Assembly (NCBI GenBank): GCA_016937795.1 | Contig: JAFGVV010000005.1 | Coordinates: 62,001 to 126,000, forward strand | Source: Paludibacteraceae bacterium | GTDB lineage: Bacteria > Bacteroidota > Bacteroidia > Bacteroidales > Paludibacteraceae | DNA: 64,000 nt | Direction of reading: 5' to 3' | Shown here: piece after piece, positions 17,219 through 27,544 of the stretch | Numbering within the stretch: position 1 is the stretch's first letter | How the letters are laid out: each line of letters opens with the position of its first letter | Translations under genes and position numbers: made by a program | The notes under the pieces: generated by a model | Seen by the model: only the letters and a program-made list of their open reading frames with translations | Told to the model about the DNA's origin: nothing | Databases searched by the model: none

Positions 17219-18553
17219 ATGAAAATAGCTGTTGTAGGTACAGGATATGTGGGCCTTGTTTCGGGAACCTGTTTTGCCGAAATGGGTGTGGATGTAACCT
17301 GTGTGGATATTGATGTTCAGAAAATTGAAAATCTGAAAAAAGGAATTATTCCTATCTGGGAACCCGGACTTGAGGACATGGTGCTTCGCAATGTAAATGC
17401 GGGGCGTTTGCATTTTACGACTTCGGTGGAAGAAGTGCTTGATGATGTACAGGTTGTTTTCAGCGCGGTAGGAACACCTCCGGGCGACGATGGCAGCGCC
17501 GATTTAAAGTTTGTAATGGAAGTAGCCCGCACTGTGGGACGCAAAATGAATAATTATGTGCTGCTTGTTACCAAAAGTACGGTGCCTGTGGGTACAGCAA
17601 AACTTGTGCGGAAAGCCATTCAGGAAGAACTCGACAAAAGAGGATTGCAAATTGACTTCGATGTGGCTTCGAACCCTGAATTTTTGAAGGAAGGTGACGC
17701 CATTAAGGATTTTATGAGTCCCGATCGCGTGGTAGTGGGAGTGGAGAGTGAACGTGCCCGCGAAGTGATGACCAAGCTTTACCGTCCGTTTTTGTTGAAC
17801 AATTTCCGTGTCATTTTCATGGATATTCCTTCGGCTGAAATGACTAAATATGCCGCCAACGCTATGCTGGCCACACGTATCAGTTTTATGAACGACATAG
17901 CCAATCTTTGCGAAGTGCTTGGTGCCGATGTGAATATGGTGCGCAAAGGCATTGGAACCGATCAGCGTATCGGAAATAAATTCCTGTATCCCGGTTGCGG
18001 TTATGGTGGATCGTGTTTTCCGAAAGATGTAAAAGCGCTCATTTATACAGCCGAACAAAACGGATATGAAATGAAGGTGTTAAAAGCTGTGGAAGATGTG
18101 AATGATACACAGAAACATATACTTTTCCGCAAGCTAAATCGTTATTTCAATAACGATTTTCAGGGAAAAACGATTGCAGTTTGGGGGCTTTCCTTCAAAC
18201 CCAATACCGACGATATGCGCGAAGCCCCATCGCTTGTGTTGATTGAAAAAATTCTGAAAGCAGGTGGAAAGGTACGTGTATTCGATCCTGTGGCAATGGA
18301 GGAAGCCCGAAAATCAGTTGAACGTCAGAAAATGGACCTGAGCGAAAATATTTATTATTCGCGCGATATTTACGATGCAGTACTAGATGCAGATGCTTTG
18401 TTGGTTGTGACCGAATGGAAGGAATTCCGTTTGCCAACCTGGGGCGTAGTGAAAAAAAGCATGCGTGGTAATCTTGTGCTCGACGGTCGCAATATTTACG
18501 AAAAAACAGACCTCCTTGAAATGGGATTGGTTTACGAAGGAATCGGAATCTGA
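17219..18553 (+). CDS. ugd: UDP-glucose 6-dehydrogenase
   Basis: A 444-residue enzyme oxidising UDP-glucose to UDP-glucuronate with two NAD+. The NAD-binding GTGYVGLVSGTCFAEMG is at about residues 7-23. The catalytic Cys is in GCGYGGSCFPKDVKAL (near 264). The C-terminal domain has the SFKPNTDDMREAPS motif. It lies at the end of the exopolysaccharide block and probably provides glucuronate for the polymer. The gap to fcl (161 bases) holds hairpins and a repeat. Confidence 0.95.
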   Translation: MKIAVVGTGYVGLVSGTCFAEMGVDVTCVDIDVQKIENLKKGIIPIWEPGLEDMVLRNVNAGRLHFTTSVEEVLDDVQVVFSAVGTPPGDDGSADLKFVMEVARTVGRKMNNYVLLVTKSTVPVGTAKLVRKAIQEELDKRGLQIDFDVASNPEFLKEGDAIKDFMSPDRVVVGVESERAREVMTKLYRPFLLNNFRVIFMDIPSAEMTKYAANAMLATRISFMNDIANLCEVLGADVNMVRKGIGTDQRIGNKFLYPGCGYGGSCFPKDVKALIYTAEQNGYEMKVLKAVEDVNDTQKHILFRKLNRYFNNDFQGKTIAVWGLSFKPNTDDMREAPSLVLIEKILKAGGKVRVFDPVAMEEARKSVERQKMDLSENIYYSRDIYDAVLDADALLVVTEWKEFRLPTWGVVKKSMRGNLVLDGRNIYEKTDLLEMGLVYEGIGI

Positions 18554-18573
18554 TTAAGAACAAAGAACTTTTT

Positions 18574-18600
18574 AAACACGGGGACACGGAGACACAGAAA
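18574..18600. repeat. Imperfect 8-bp tandem repeat (ACACGGGG-like)
   Basis: ACACGGGG, ACACGGAG and ACACAGAA follow each other in the ugd-ligA gap. The pattern is low-complexity and I see no second copy in this window. Confidence 0.35.
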
Positions 18601-18701
18601 AATGAGATATTAATAATTGAGGAAAGGCGCTTGATTTGTAGAGAATCAATTCCTAAATCCCTAATTTTCAAATCTTCAAATCTTCAAATTCCAAATTTAA
18701 A

Positions 18702-18737
18702 CTCTGAAACTTTGAACGCGAAATCCGGAACCAGAAA
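18702..18737. repeat. Dispersed repeat AACTCTGAAACTTTGAACG, copy 1
   Basis: This stretch (AACTCTGAAACTTTGAACGC, then GAAATCCGGAACCAGAA) is closely similar to 25879-25922 (AACTCTGAAACTCTGAACGG, then GAAACCCGAAAC). Both copies lie directly before a start codon, of ligA and uxaA. It may form part of the leader. Confidence 0.55.
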
Positions 18738-18741
18738 TTAA

Positions 18742-20862
<2,121 letters not shown>

Positions 20863-20922
20863 TACCAGGATTACTTACATGCGTATTTGAATTATTTTTT
20901 AGTGACCATAATTTTAAAAAAA

Positions 20923-21489
20923 ATGTTCGAAAAACTAATACGATATTTCTTTAATAAAAGAGTAAAAAAGCATTTGGCAGAAGATACACGCGAACGTCGT
21001 TTTGTGAATTACAATAATGCGCGAAGTATTATTTTGCTTTTCGAAAGTGATTACACTGAAAAGAATCACGAAATACGCAAAATTATTCAGAGTATTCAGG
21101 CAGATGGAAAAAGAGTAATGGCCTGGGGTTTTATTAATAAAAAAGAAACCACAACTGCGATTCTTCCCGATTTCAGGGTTTTGCATCATAAAAATGCAGA
21201 TTTTCTGGGTAAACCAACTCAAAGTTTTTTACAGGAACTCGAAAATCAGGATTTTGATCTTTTACTCGACCTTACTGTGAATGAGCATATACCGCTGTCG
21301 TATGTCGGACTTTATGCCAAAGCAGCCTGCAAAGCCGGTGTACGCAAAAACGAACATGACATTTACGATTTTATGATTGAATTGCCCGATAATTCAGCTA
21401 CCGAAGAGCTGGAAGTGGAAGAGTACAATGCCACTTATGTTTACAATCAGATAATTTTTTACCTGAAAAGTATACAAACAAGAGATTAA
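20923..21489 (+). CDS. Conserved hypothetical protein (DUF6913-like)
   Basis: A 188-residue soluble protein beginning MFEKLIRYFFNKRVKKHL. The basic amphipathic N-terminus is followed by an alpha/beta-like region with ILLFESDYTEKNHEIRKII and DLLLDLTVNEHIPLSYVGLYAKA. It resembles a family conserved in Bacteroidales directly upstream of dapA. The function is unknown. ATG 20923 is chosen over a TTG at 20887, because the latter falls in an AT-rich leader. It ends 38 bases before dapA. Confidence 0.7.
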   Translation: MFEKLIRYFFNKRVKKHLAEDTRERRFVNYNNARSIILLFESDYTEKNHEIRKIIQSIQADGKRVMAWGFINKKETTTAILPDFRVLHHKNADFLGKPTQSFLQELENQDFDLLLDLTVNEHIPLSYVGLYAKAACKAGVRKNEHDIYDFMIELPDNSATEELEVEEYNATYVYNQIIFYLKSIQTRD

Positions 21490-21494
21490 AAACG

Positions 21495-21502
21495 TATTTT
21501 TG
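21495..21502 (+). promoter_or_regulatory. Promoter -7 element before dapA
   Basis: TATTTTTG matches TAnnTTTG, 26 bases upstream of the dapA start codon and just after the upstream stop. No clear -33 box. It suggests dapA has its own promoter. Confidence 0.5.
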
Positions 21503-21527
21503 CAGCAAATTTGTATTTTACTGACCG

Positions 21528-22412
21528 ATGATTAATAATAAACTGACAGGAATGGGTGTAGCGTTGATTACGCCCTTCAAAACGGATGAGTCGATTGATT
21601 TTGATGCGCTTGCACGTATTGTAGAGCATCAAATTAAAAATGGCACTGATTATCTGGTGGTTTGCGGTACTACAGCCGAAACTCCCACGCTGACTGAAAC
21701 GGAAAAAGAAGAAGTCACCCGCTTTGTTGTGAATGTAAATGCCGGTCGGTTACCCATTGTACTCGGTGTAGGAGGTAACAATACAAAGGCTATTGTTGAA
21801 AAACTGGAAACTTACGATTTTGCAGGTATCGATGCTATTTTGTCGGTAACGCCATATTACAATAAACCTTCGCAGGAAGGTCTTTATCAGCATTATGCTG
21901 CCATTGCCAAAGCTTCGCCACTACCTGTGGTACTTTACAATGTACCCGGACGAACCGGCGTGAATATGCTGGCCGATACTACTTTACGACTGGCAAACGA
22001 GTTTTCGAATATTTGCGCCATCAAGGAAGCCTCAGGCAATTTCTCGCAAATCGACGACATTATCAAAAATAAACCTGCTGATTTTATGGTGATTTCAGGT
22101 GACGATGGAATTACTTTTCCGTTGATTACGCTGGGAGCTGTGGGTGTTATTTCGGTAATTGGTAACGCTTTTCCACGCGAATTCAGCCGTATGGTGCGTT
22201 TGGGCCTTCAAGGAGATTATCAAAGTGCCCGTCAGATTCACCACCGTTTTACCGAACTTATTGAGTTGCTTTTTGTGGAAGGAAATCCTGCCGGAGTAAA
22301 AAGTATGCTTGCAGTAATGGGCTTTATCGAAAATAAACTTCGTCTGCCGCTGGTACCAAATACCATTAAAACTTACGAAAAAATACGACTGGTACTCAAT
22401 CAGCTAAACTGA
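21528..22412 (+). CDS. dapA: 4-hydroxy-tetrahydrodipicolinate synthase
   Basis: Condenses pyruvate with aspartate semialdehyde in the lysine/diaminopimelate pathway. At 294 residues it is the usual size. The GTTAETPTL loop is at 47-55. The catalytic Tyr137 is in VVLYNVPGRTGVN, and the Schiff-base Lys166 is in CAIKEASGN. A GDDG motif near 190 completes the active site. The pathway supplies meso-diaminopimelate for peptidoglycan. Confidence 0.97.
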   Translation: MINNKLTGMGVALITPFKTDESIDFDALARIVEHQIKNGTDYLVVCGTTAETPTLTETEKEEVTRFVVNVNAGRLPIVLGVGGNNTKAIVEKLETYDFAGIDAILSVTPYYNKPSQEGLYQHYAAIAKASPLPVVLYNVPGRTGVNMLADTTLRLANEFSNICAIKEASGNFSQIDDIIKNKPADFMVISGDDGITFPLITLGAVGVISVIGNAFPREFSRMVRLGLQGDYQSARQIHHRFTELIELLFVEGNPAGVKSMLAVMGFIENKLRLPLVPNTIKTYEKIRLVLNQLN

Positions 22413-22446
22413 TATTTCGCGGGTTGTAGCGACGATTTCATTTTCT

Positions 22447-22472
22447 GAATATCTGATCAGATTATTCGAATT
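22447..22472 (+). terminator. Weak hairpin after dapA
   Basis: GAATATCTGATCAGATTATTC is an imperfect palindrome with a one-base bulge, followed by GAATTTTT. It could be a weak terminator of dapA or a regulatory palindrome for the serine hydrolase gene starting at 22490. Confidence 0.35.
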
Positions 22473-22489
22473 TTTAAAATATATAAGTT

Positions 22490-23698
22490 ATGAGTGCAAC
22501 CCGCAAACCATCTGTTAAAAAGATATTGCTGTATCTGCTGCTCGTTGTAGTAGCCGGTGCAGCTGTTTTTTTATTGCTTCCTCAGAATTACTATGTTCAC
22601 AAGGCTCTAATCTATCAGTTGCCCAAAATTCATCATTATAATGTTTTCGAAAACCGCGAGGTGAAAGCTAACGACCCTAAGCCTTGGGAAATGGCTGAAA
22701 ATGCGCACGAAAATCTGATTGCAGCACAGTATGTCGAAAATTTTGCCCGATACGAATCTGTGGCTTTTTTAGTCATTAAAAATAATCGTATAGTTTCTGA
22801 GCAGTACTGGGACGATTACGGTCCGCAAAGTCTCAGCAACTCATTTTCAATGTCTAAAAGTATTGTGTCGTTGCTGGTGGGTTGTGCTATCAGCGATGGT
22901 TTTATTAAAAGTGTGGATCAGCCTGTGAGCGATTTTCTGCCTGCATGGACTTCTTTCGATGGAAAGTTGCTTACAATCAAAGATTTGCTTACAATGAGTG
23001 CCGGTGTGAAGTGGGACGAATCGCACAGTTCGCTTTTCTCAAAAACCACCGAAGCTTATTACGGAAAGGATTTGTGGAAACTAACACAGACCGAAGTTTT
23101 GGAATCTCGTCCGGGCGAACATTTCAATTATCAGAGTGGTGTAACGCAGATTTTGGCCTTCCTGCTTCAGAAAGCGACAGGGAAAAATGTGTCGGAATAT
23201 GCGTCAGAAAAAATATGGACACCCATCAATGCTGAAGAAGATGCACTTTGGTCGCTCGACCAAAAGGATGGCATGGAAAAGGCTTATTGCTGCTTCAATA
23301 CCAATGCGCGCGATTTTGCCCGTCTCGGACAACTGGTACTTAACCATGGAAAATGGAACGGGCAACAGGTAGTGGATTCGGCTTATATCCGCGAAGCTGT
23401 GACACCTGCTTCGTGGCTGAAATTTACACGCAGATTGAAATCCGGAGAAACTGTAGCTCCCGAACCTGTACCGAATCAGATTTATGGTTATCAATTCTGG
23501 ATTGTAAATTACAAGGGACTCACCATTCCATATATGCGTGGTATTTTGGGACAATACATTTTTGTGATTCCCGAACTCGATGCGGTGATTGTACGACTTG
23601 GCCGCCTTCGCGACAAAGAATATGTGGTGGAACAAAGTTATACCAAAGATATGGAATTGTGGCTTGATGCCGCACTTGAGATTCTCAACCGAAACTGA
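22490..23698 (+). CDS. Serine hydrolase, beta-lactamase class C family
   Basis: A 402-residue protein with an N-terminal membrane anchor (about residues 11-30), probably periplasmic. The SxxK motif is Ser120-Met-Ser-Lys123 in NSFSMSKSIVSLL. The second motif is YxS in HFNYQSGVTQ, in place of YxN. The family includes esterases and DD-peptidases as well as beta-lactamases. The YxS variant points to an esterase-like or peptidase role. The substrate is unknown. A terminator follows. Confidence 0.85.
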   Translation: MSATRKPSVKKILLYLLLVVVAGAAVFLLLPQNYYVHKALIYQLPKIHHYNVFENREVKANDPKPWEMAENAHENLIAAQYVENFARYESVAFLVIKNNRIVSEQYWDDYGPQSLSNSFSMSKSIVSLLVGCAISDGFIKSVDQPVSDFLPAWTSFDGKLLTIKDLLTMSAGVKWDESHSSLFSKTTEAYYGKDLWKLTQTEVLESRPGEHFNYQSGVTQILAFLLQKATGKNVSEYASEKIWTPINAEEDALWSLDQKDGMEKAYCCFNTNARDFARLGQLVLNHGKWNGQQVVDSAYIREAVTPASWLKFTRRLKSGETVAPEPVPNQIYGYQFWIVNYKGLTIPYMRGILGQYIFVIPELDAVIVRLGRLRDKEYVVEQSYTKDMELWLDAALEILNRN

Positions 23699-23721
23699 GC
23701 GCTATCACCTAATGAATTGCT

Positions 23722-23759
23722 AAGGAATTTGTCCCAATGTGGATAAATTCCTTTTTTTT
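23722..23759 (+). terminator. Intrinsic terminator of the serine hydrolase gene
   Basis: A 9-bp stem (AAGGAATTT / AAATTCCTT) with a 13-base loop is followed by a run of eight T. It lies 24 bases past the stop codon. Confidence 0.75.
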
Positions 23760-23824
23760 GTGGAAAAATTTGGTTTTTTCATGCATCATAGTTCAATGTA
23801 TTTCTGAACAACAGAATAATGTTG

Positions 23825-23832
23825 TACTTTTG
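23825..23832 (+). promoter_or_regulatory. Promoter -7 element upstream of the uxaB leader
   Basis: TACTTTTG matches TAnnTTTG. A TTTC at 23801 lies 20 bases upstream as a weak -33 candidate. The start of uxaB is about 410 bases downstream. Confidence 0.5.
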
Positions 23833-23844
23833 CGCTAGAATGAT

Positions 23845-23860
23845 CCGTGTACGCACACGG
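23845..23860 (+). promoter_or_regulatory. Hairpin CCGTGT-ACGC-ACACGG at the predicted 5' end of the leader
   Basis: A perfect 6-bp stem with a 4-base loop begins a few bases after the predicted transcription start. It may be a 5' stabilising hairpin or an operator (CCGTGTACGCACACGG is symmetric). Confidence 0.4.
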
Positions 23861-24061
23861 AATTCTCAACCTTAAATTAAAGAGTTGTTTTTCAGATTGA
23901 AATTACAACTTTCCAAAATGCTACAACCGGATATTTAACCGGAATTTTACAGTTTTCTCAGACTTTCTGAACGGACTGGATTTGTCGGAAAATCACGTTT
24001 TTTTTTTGACAGACATTAAGAGACTAATATTAGCCTCAGGAAACTCTGTATGTCTATTATT

Positions 24062-24176
24062 ACCCCTAATCCCCTAAAGGGGACTCTAAGAGTGGTATGC
24101 TAAGTTTATCTCTGTCTGCTGATAACTTATTAAGAGTCGGTAGTAAATAAAAGTCCCCTTCAGGGGATTTAGGGGT
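24062..24176. repeat. REPIN-like inverted pair, CCCCTAAAGGGG family
   Basis: Arm 1 at 24062-24085 begins ACCCCTAATCCCCTAAAGGG. Arm 2 at 24152-24176, read in reverse complement, begins CACCCCTAAATCCCCTGAAG. The arms match nearly throughout, with 66 bases between them. Each arm is itself a small palindrome. The element ends 68 bases before the uxaB start. Confidence 0.75.
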
Positions 24177-24244
24177 GTTTTATAAATATTATTCCGAAAA
24201 AATATACACATAATTATAATTCTTTTTAAACTCAGAAATTTCTT

Positions 24245-25696
24245 ATGGAAAGATTAAACCGTTCTTCAGCTGGTATCACTCACACTTATCCCGAACGTAT
24301 CATTCAGTTTGGCGAAGGAAATTTTCTTCGTGCATTTATCGATTGGATGGTGTATAATATGAATCAGAAAGCAGATTTTAATTCGTCGGTAGTAGTGGTG
24401 CAACCTTTGCCAACGGGTATGATTGACATGCTGAACGAACAGGATGGACTTTATCACGTAAATCTTCAGGGACTCGACAATGGTAATACCGTGAACAGCA
24501 TTGAACTTATTGATGTGATTAGCCGTTCGCTGAATCCTTATTCGCAGTTTGGGGAATACCTGAAACTAGCTGAGCAACCCGAAATGCGTTTTGTGGTGTC
24601 GAATACTACCGAAGCGGGCATTGCTTTCGATCCGGCCTGCAAGCTGACCGATGCGCCTGCGAGTTCGTATCCCGGTAAACTTACGCAGCTTTTGTATCAT
24701 CGTTTCAAAACTTTCGATGGTGCTGCCGATAAAGGATTAATCATTTTTCCGTGCGAACTTATTTTTCACAACGGCACCGAGCTGAAGAAAACCATTCGTC
24801 AGTATATCGAATTGTGGCAGTTGGGCGAAGATTTTTCTAATTGGTTCGAAAATGCCTGCGGAGTTTATTCTACTTTGGTGGATAGAATTGTGCCGGGATA
24901 TCCGCGCGAAACCATTTCGGAAATTCTGGAAAAAATTCAGATCGACGATAAACTGGTGGTTCAGGCCGAAATTTTCCATTTGCTAGTAATTGAAGCGCCC
25001 GAATCGGTTGCCGCTGAGTTTCCTGCGCACAAAGCCGGACTGAATGTGCTTTTTGTGCCTGATGAAAAACCATATCACGAACGAAAAGTTACGCTGCTCA
25101 ATGGCCCGCACACTGTGTTGGCGCCTGTAGCTTATCTTTCGGGACTCGATATTGTACGCGAATGTCTTACCGATGAGGTGATTTCGAAATTCCTGCATCA
25201 GGTTATGTTCAACGAACTGATTGAAACACTCGACTTGCCAAAAGAGGAGTTGAATAAATTTGCAAATGCTGTGCTCGACCGCTTCAACAATCCTTTTGTG
25301 AAACACTATGTGACCAGCATTATGCTGAATTCGTTCCCGAAATTTAAAACACGCGATTTGCCCGGATTAAAAATTTACCTCGAACGTAAAGGCAAACTTC
25401 CGGTGGGACTTGTGCTTGGTTTGGCAGCTATCATTACATATTACAAAGGCGGAAAACGTGGCGAAACAGAAATTGTTCCTAACGATGACAAGGCTATTCT
25501 CGATCTTCTTACCGAACTTTGGGCTACGAACAACATTCAGAAAGTGGCCGAAGGAGTGCTTGCAGCTGAATTTATCTGGGGCGAAAACCTCAATAATATT
25601 GCAGGACTTACCGAAACCATTGTGTTATATCTGAATATGATTCAGGAAAATGGAATGAAGAAGTCTGTAGAACTATTGATTGAACAAAAGGCGTAA
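24245..25696 (+). CDS. uxaB: Tagaturonate reductase (altronate oxidoreductase)
   Basis: A 483-residue enzyme of the mannitol dehydrogenase superfamily that reduces D-tagaturonate to D-altronate with NADH in galacturonate catabolism. The N-terminal dinucleotide motif is RIIQFGEGNFLRAFIDWMV (about 18-36). The KVTLLNGPHT loop near 280 and the following Lys/His-rich C-terminal domain match the family. It precedes uxaA by 232 bases; the isomerase uxaC is not in this window. Confidence 0.93.
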   Translation: MERLNRSSAGITHTYPERIIQFGEGNFLRAFIDWMVYNMNQKADFNSSVVVVQPLPTGMIDMLNEQDGLYHVNLQGLDNGNTVNSIELIDVISRSLNPYSQFGEYLKLAEQPEMRFVVSNTTEAGIAFDPACKLTDAPASSYPGKLTQLLYHRFKTFDGAADKGLIIFPCELIFHNGTELKKTIRQYIELWQLGEDFSNWFENACGVYSTLVDRIVPGYPRETISEILEKIQIDDKLVVQAEIFHLLVIEAPESVAAEFPAHKAGLNVLFVPDEKPYHERKVTLLNGPHTVLAPVAYLSGLDIVRECLTDEVISKFLHQVMFNELIETLDLPKEELNKFANAVLDRFNNPFVKHYVTSIMLNSFPKFKTRDLPGLKIYLERKGKLPVGLVLGLAAIITYYKGGKRGETEIVPNDDKAILDLLTELWATNNIQKVAEGVLAAEFIWGENLNNIAGLTETIVLYLNMIQENGMKKSVELLIEQKA

Positions 25697-25878
25697 CTAT
25701 ATTTACAATTTTAGGATTTACAATTTATGATTTGTTAGTTAGTACTCTAATTCAAATCAATAAATCAACAAATCCGAAAACCTGAAACTCAATATTACAG
25801 ACTACAAATTACACAAATTACACGAATAAAAAACTCAGCGGATCCCGTTCAGGTAGGTGTAATCTGTGTGCACTGCAA

Positions 25879-25922
25879 AACTCTGAAACTCTGAAACTCT
25901 GAACGGGAAACCCGAAACAAAA
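25879..25922. repeat. Dispersed repeat AACTCTGAAACTCTGAACG, copy 2
   Basis: A CTCTGAAA unit is repeated almost three times, followed by GAACGGGAAACCCGAAAC. It resembles the copy at 18702-18737 and again ends next to a start codon (uxaA at 25929). The GGGAAACCC part is a small palindrome. The rest of the uxaB-uxaA gap (25697-25878) shows nothing else. Confidence 0.55.
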
Positions 25923-25928
25923 AATAAC

Positions 25929-27413
25929 ATGAACATACTAAAAATAAATCCTGCCGATAATGTGGCTGTGGCGCTCGAAGCAATGACTTCGGGAACTGTG
26001 CTGACAGTGGATGGCACTGAAATTACGCTGAATGCCGATATTCCAATGGGGCATAAAATTGCCCTGACCGATATTGCCGAAAAGGAAAATGTTGTAAAAT
26101 ATGGTTATCCTATCGGTCATGCACGTGCGGCAATTCGTCGTGGCGATTGGGTGAACGAAACAACGATCAAAACTAATCTCGAAGGTTTGCTCGATTATGA
26201 GTACAATCCGCAACAGATGGAGCTCGATATTCCCGACCGTCATCTGACTTTCAAAGGTTATCGTCGGGCAAACGGTGAAGTGGGAGTGAGAAATGAGATT
26301 TGGCTGATTCCTACTGTGGGTTGCGTAAACGGAACTATTAATTCATTAGCCGAAAAAATGCGTGCCGAAACTGGTATGAAAGGTGTGGATGCTATTGTCG
26401 CTTATCCACACAATTATGGCTGCTCGCAACTTGGTGATGATCACGAAAATACACGCAAAATTCTGCGCGACATGGTGTTACATCCGAATGCAGGTGGCGT
26501 ATTGGTGGTGGGACTTGGTTGCGAAAACAATCAGGTAAATGCTTTTCGCGAAATGCTCGGCGACTTCGATGAAAGTCGTGTGAAGTTTATGGAAACGCAA
26601 AAAGTGGACGACGAATACGAAGATGGTATGACTTTACTGCGCGAAATTTACGAAGTGGTTTCGAAAGATGAGCGTGTGGATGTACCATTGTCGGAACTGA
26701 AAATTGGTTTGAAATGTGGTGGCTCGGATGGTTTCTCGGGTATTACAGCCAATCCGTTGCTTGGCGTTTTCTCCGATTTTCTGATTGCTCAGGGTGGGAG
26801 TACAGTGCTCACAGAAGTGCCCGAGATGTTTGGCGCCGAAACTATTTTGATGAATCGCTGCGTGAACCGCAATATGTTCGACAAAACAGTGTTTCTCATA
26901 AACGATTTCAAAGATTATTTTATGCGCAACAATCAGCCTGTGTACGAAAATCCTTCGCCGGGAAACAAAGCCGGAGGAATTTCAACGCTGGAGGAAAAAT
27001 CGCTGGGATGCACGCAAAAATGTGGTAAAGCACTTGTAAAAGATGTACTTCAGTATGGCGAACGAATCAATACCAAAGGCCTGAATCTGCTCAGCGCACC
27101 CGGAAACGACCTTGTAGCAGCTACAGCACTCGGTGCAAGTGGCTGTCATATAGTGCTTTTTACAACCGGACGCGGAACACCGTTTGGAAGTTTTGTGCCA
27201 ACCATGAAAATTTCTACCAACACGCCGCTTTTCAATCGCAAAGGTAGCTGGATCGACTTTAACGCCGGAACCATTGTGGAACACGAAACCATCGAAGAGG
27301 TGAACGAGCGCTTTATCAATTATCTTATAAATGTAGCCAGTGGCGAATTAGTGAACAACGAAAAGAAAAATTACCGCGAAATAGCTATTTTCAAAACAGG
27401 AGTTACTTTATAA
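25929..27413 (+). CDS. uxaA: Altronate dehydratase
   Basis: A 494-residue enzyme that dehydrates D-altronate to 2-keto-3-deoxygluconate. An N-terminal SAF-like domain (about 1-95) is fused to the galactarate dehydratase/altronate hydrolase domain. Family motifs include YPHNYGCSQLGDDHENT, GLKCGGSDGFSGITANP and TGRGTPFGSFVPTMKI. The Cys residues in these motifs are the expected iron ligands. Together with uxaB it forms the lower galacturonate pathway. A terminator follows. Confidence 0.95.
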   Translation: MNILKINPADNVAVALEAMTSGTVLTVDGTEITLNADIPMGHKIALTDIAEKENVVKYGYPIGHARAAIRRGDWVNETTIKTNLEGLLDYEYNPQQMELDIPDRHLTFKGYRRANGEVGVRNEIWLIPTVGCVNGTINSLAEKMRAETGMKGVDAIVAYPHNYGCSQLGDDHENTRKILRDMVLHPNAGGVLVVGLGCENNQVNAFREMLGDFDESRVKFMETQKVDDEYEDGMTLLREIYEVVSKDERVDVPLSELKIGLKCGGSDGFSGITANPLLGVFSDFLIAQGGSTVLTEVPEMFGAETILMNRCVNRNMFDKTVFLINDFKDYFMRNNQPVYENPSPGNKAGGISTLEEKSLGCTQKCGKALVKDVLQYGERINTKGLNLLSAPGNDLVAATALGASGCHIVLFTTGRGTPFGSFVPTMKISTNTPLFNRKGSWIDFNAGTIVEHETIEEVNERFINYLINVASGELVNNEKKNYREIAIFKTGVTL

Positions 27414-27429
27414 ACAGAAATAAATATTT

Positions 27430-27466
27430 AAAAACGGGCTTCTCCTGCGGGAAAAGTCCGTTTTTG
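27430..27466 (+). terminator. Intrinsic terminator of uxaA
   Basis: Stem AAAAACGGGCTTCTCC / GGAAAAGTCCGTTTTT with loop TGCG and a terminal T run, 17 bases past the stop. Confidence 0.85.
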
Positions 27467-27469
27467 TTC

Positions 27470-27477
27470 TATATTTG
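27470..27477 (+). promoter_or_regulatory. Promoter -7 element of the hybrid sensor gene
   Basis: TATATTTG, a perfect TAnnTTTG, directly after the uxaA terminator and 68 bases before the start codon. No clear -33 box. Confidence 0.55.
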
Positions 27478-27544
27478 CAAATAGTCAGGCTATTACATAA
27501 TCAGACTTTTCACTTTAATACTATCGTTAAAACGACGCACACTG

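Larger units (their letters stand above)
23699..24244. other. 546-base leader region before uxaB
   Basis: After the terminator at 23722 the region holds a -7 element at 23825 and a CCGTGT/ACACGG hairpin just downstream. A run of ten T lies at 23998-24007, after a weak stem. A REPIN-like inverted pair lies at 24062-24176. No gene is visible. If the promoter at 23825 drives uxaB, the leader is about 400 bases. Confidence 0.6.

Noticed and set aside
23838..24008. Leader stretch considered as a tRNA or known riboswitch
   Set aside because: No cloverleaf or conserved aptamer core is visible; only simple hairpins are present.
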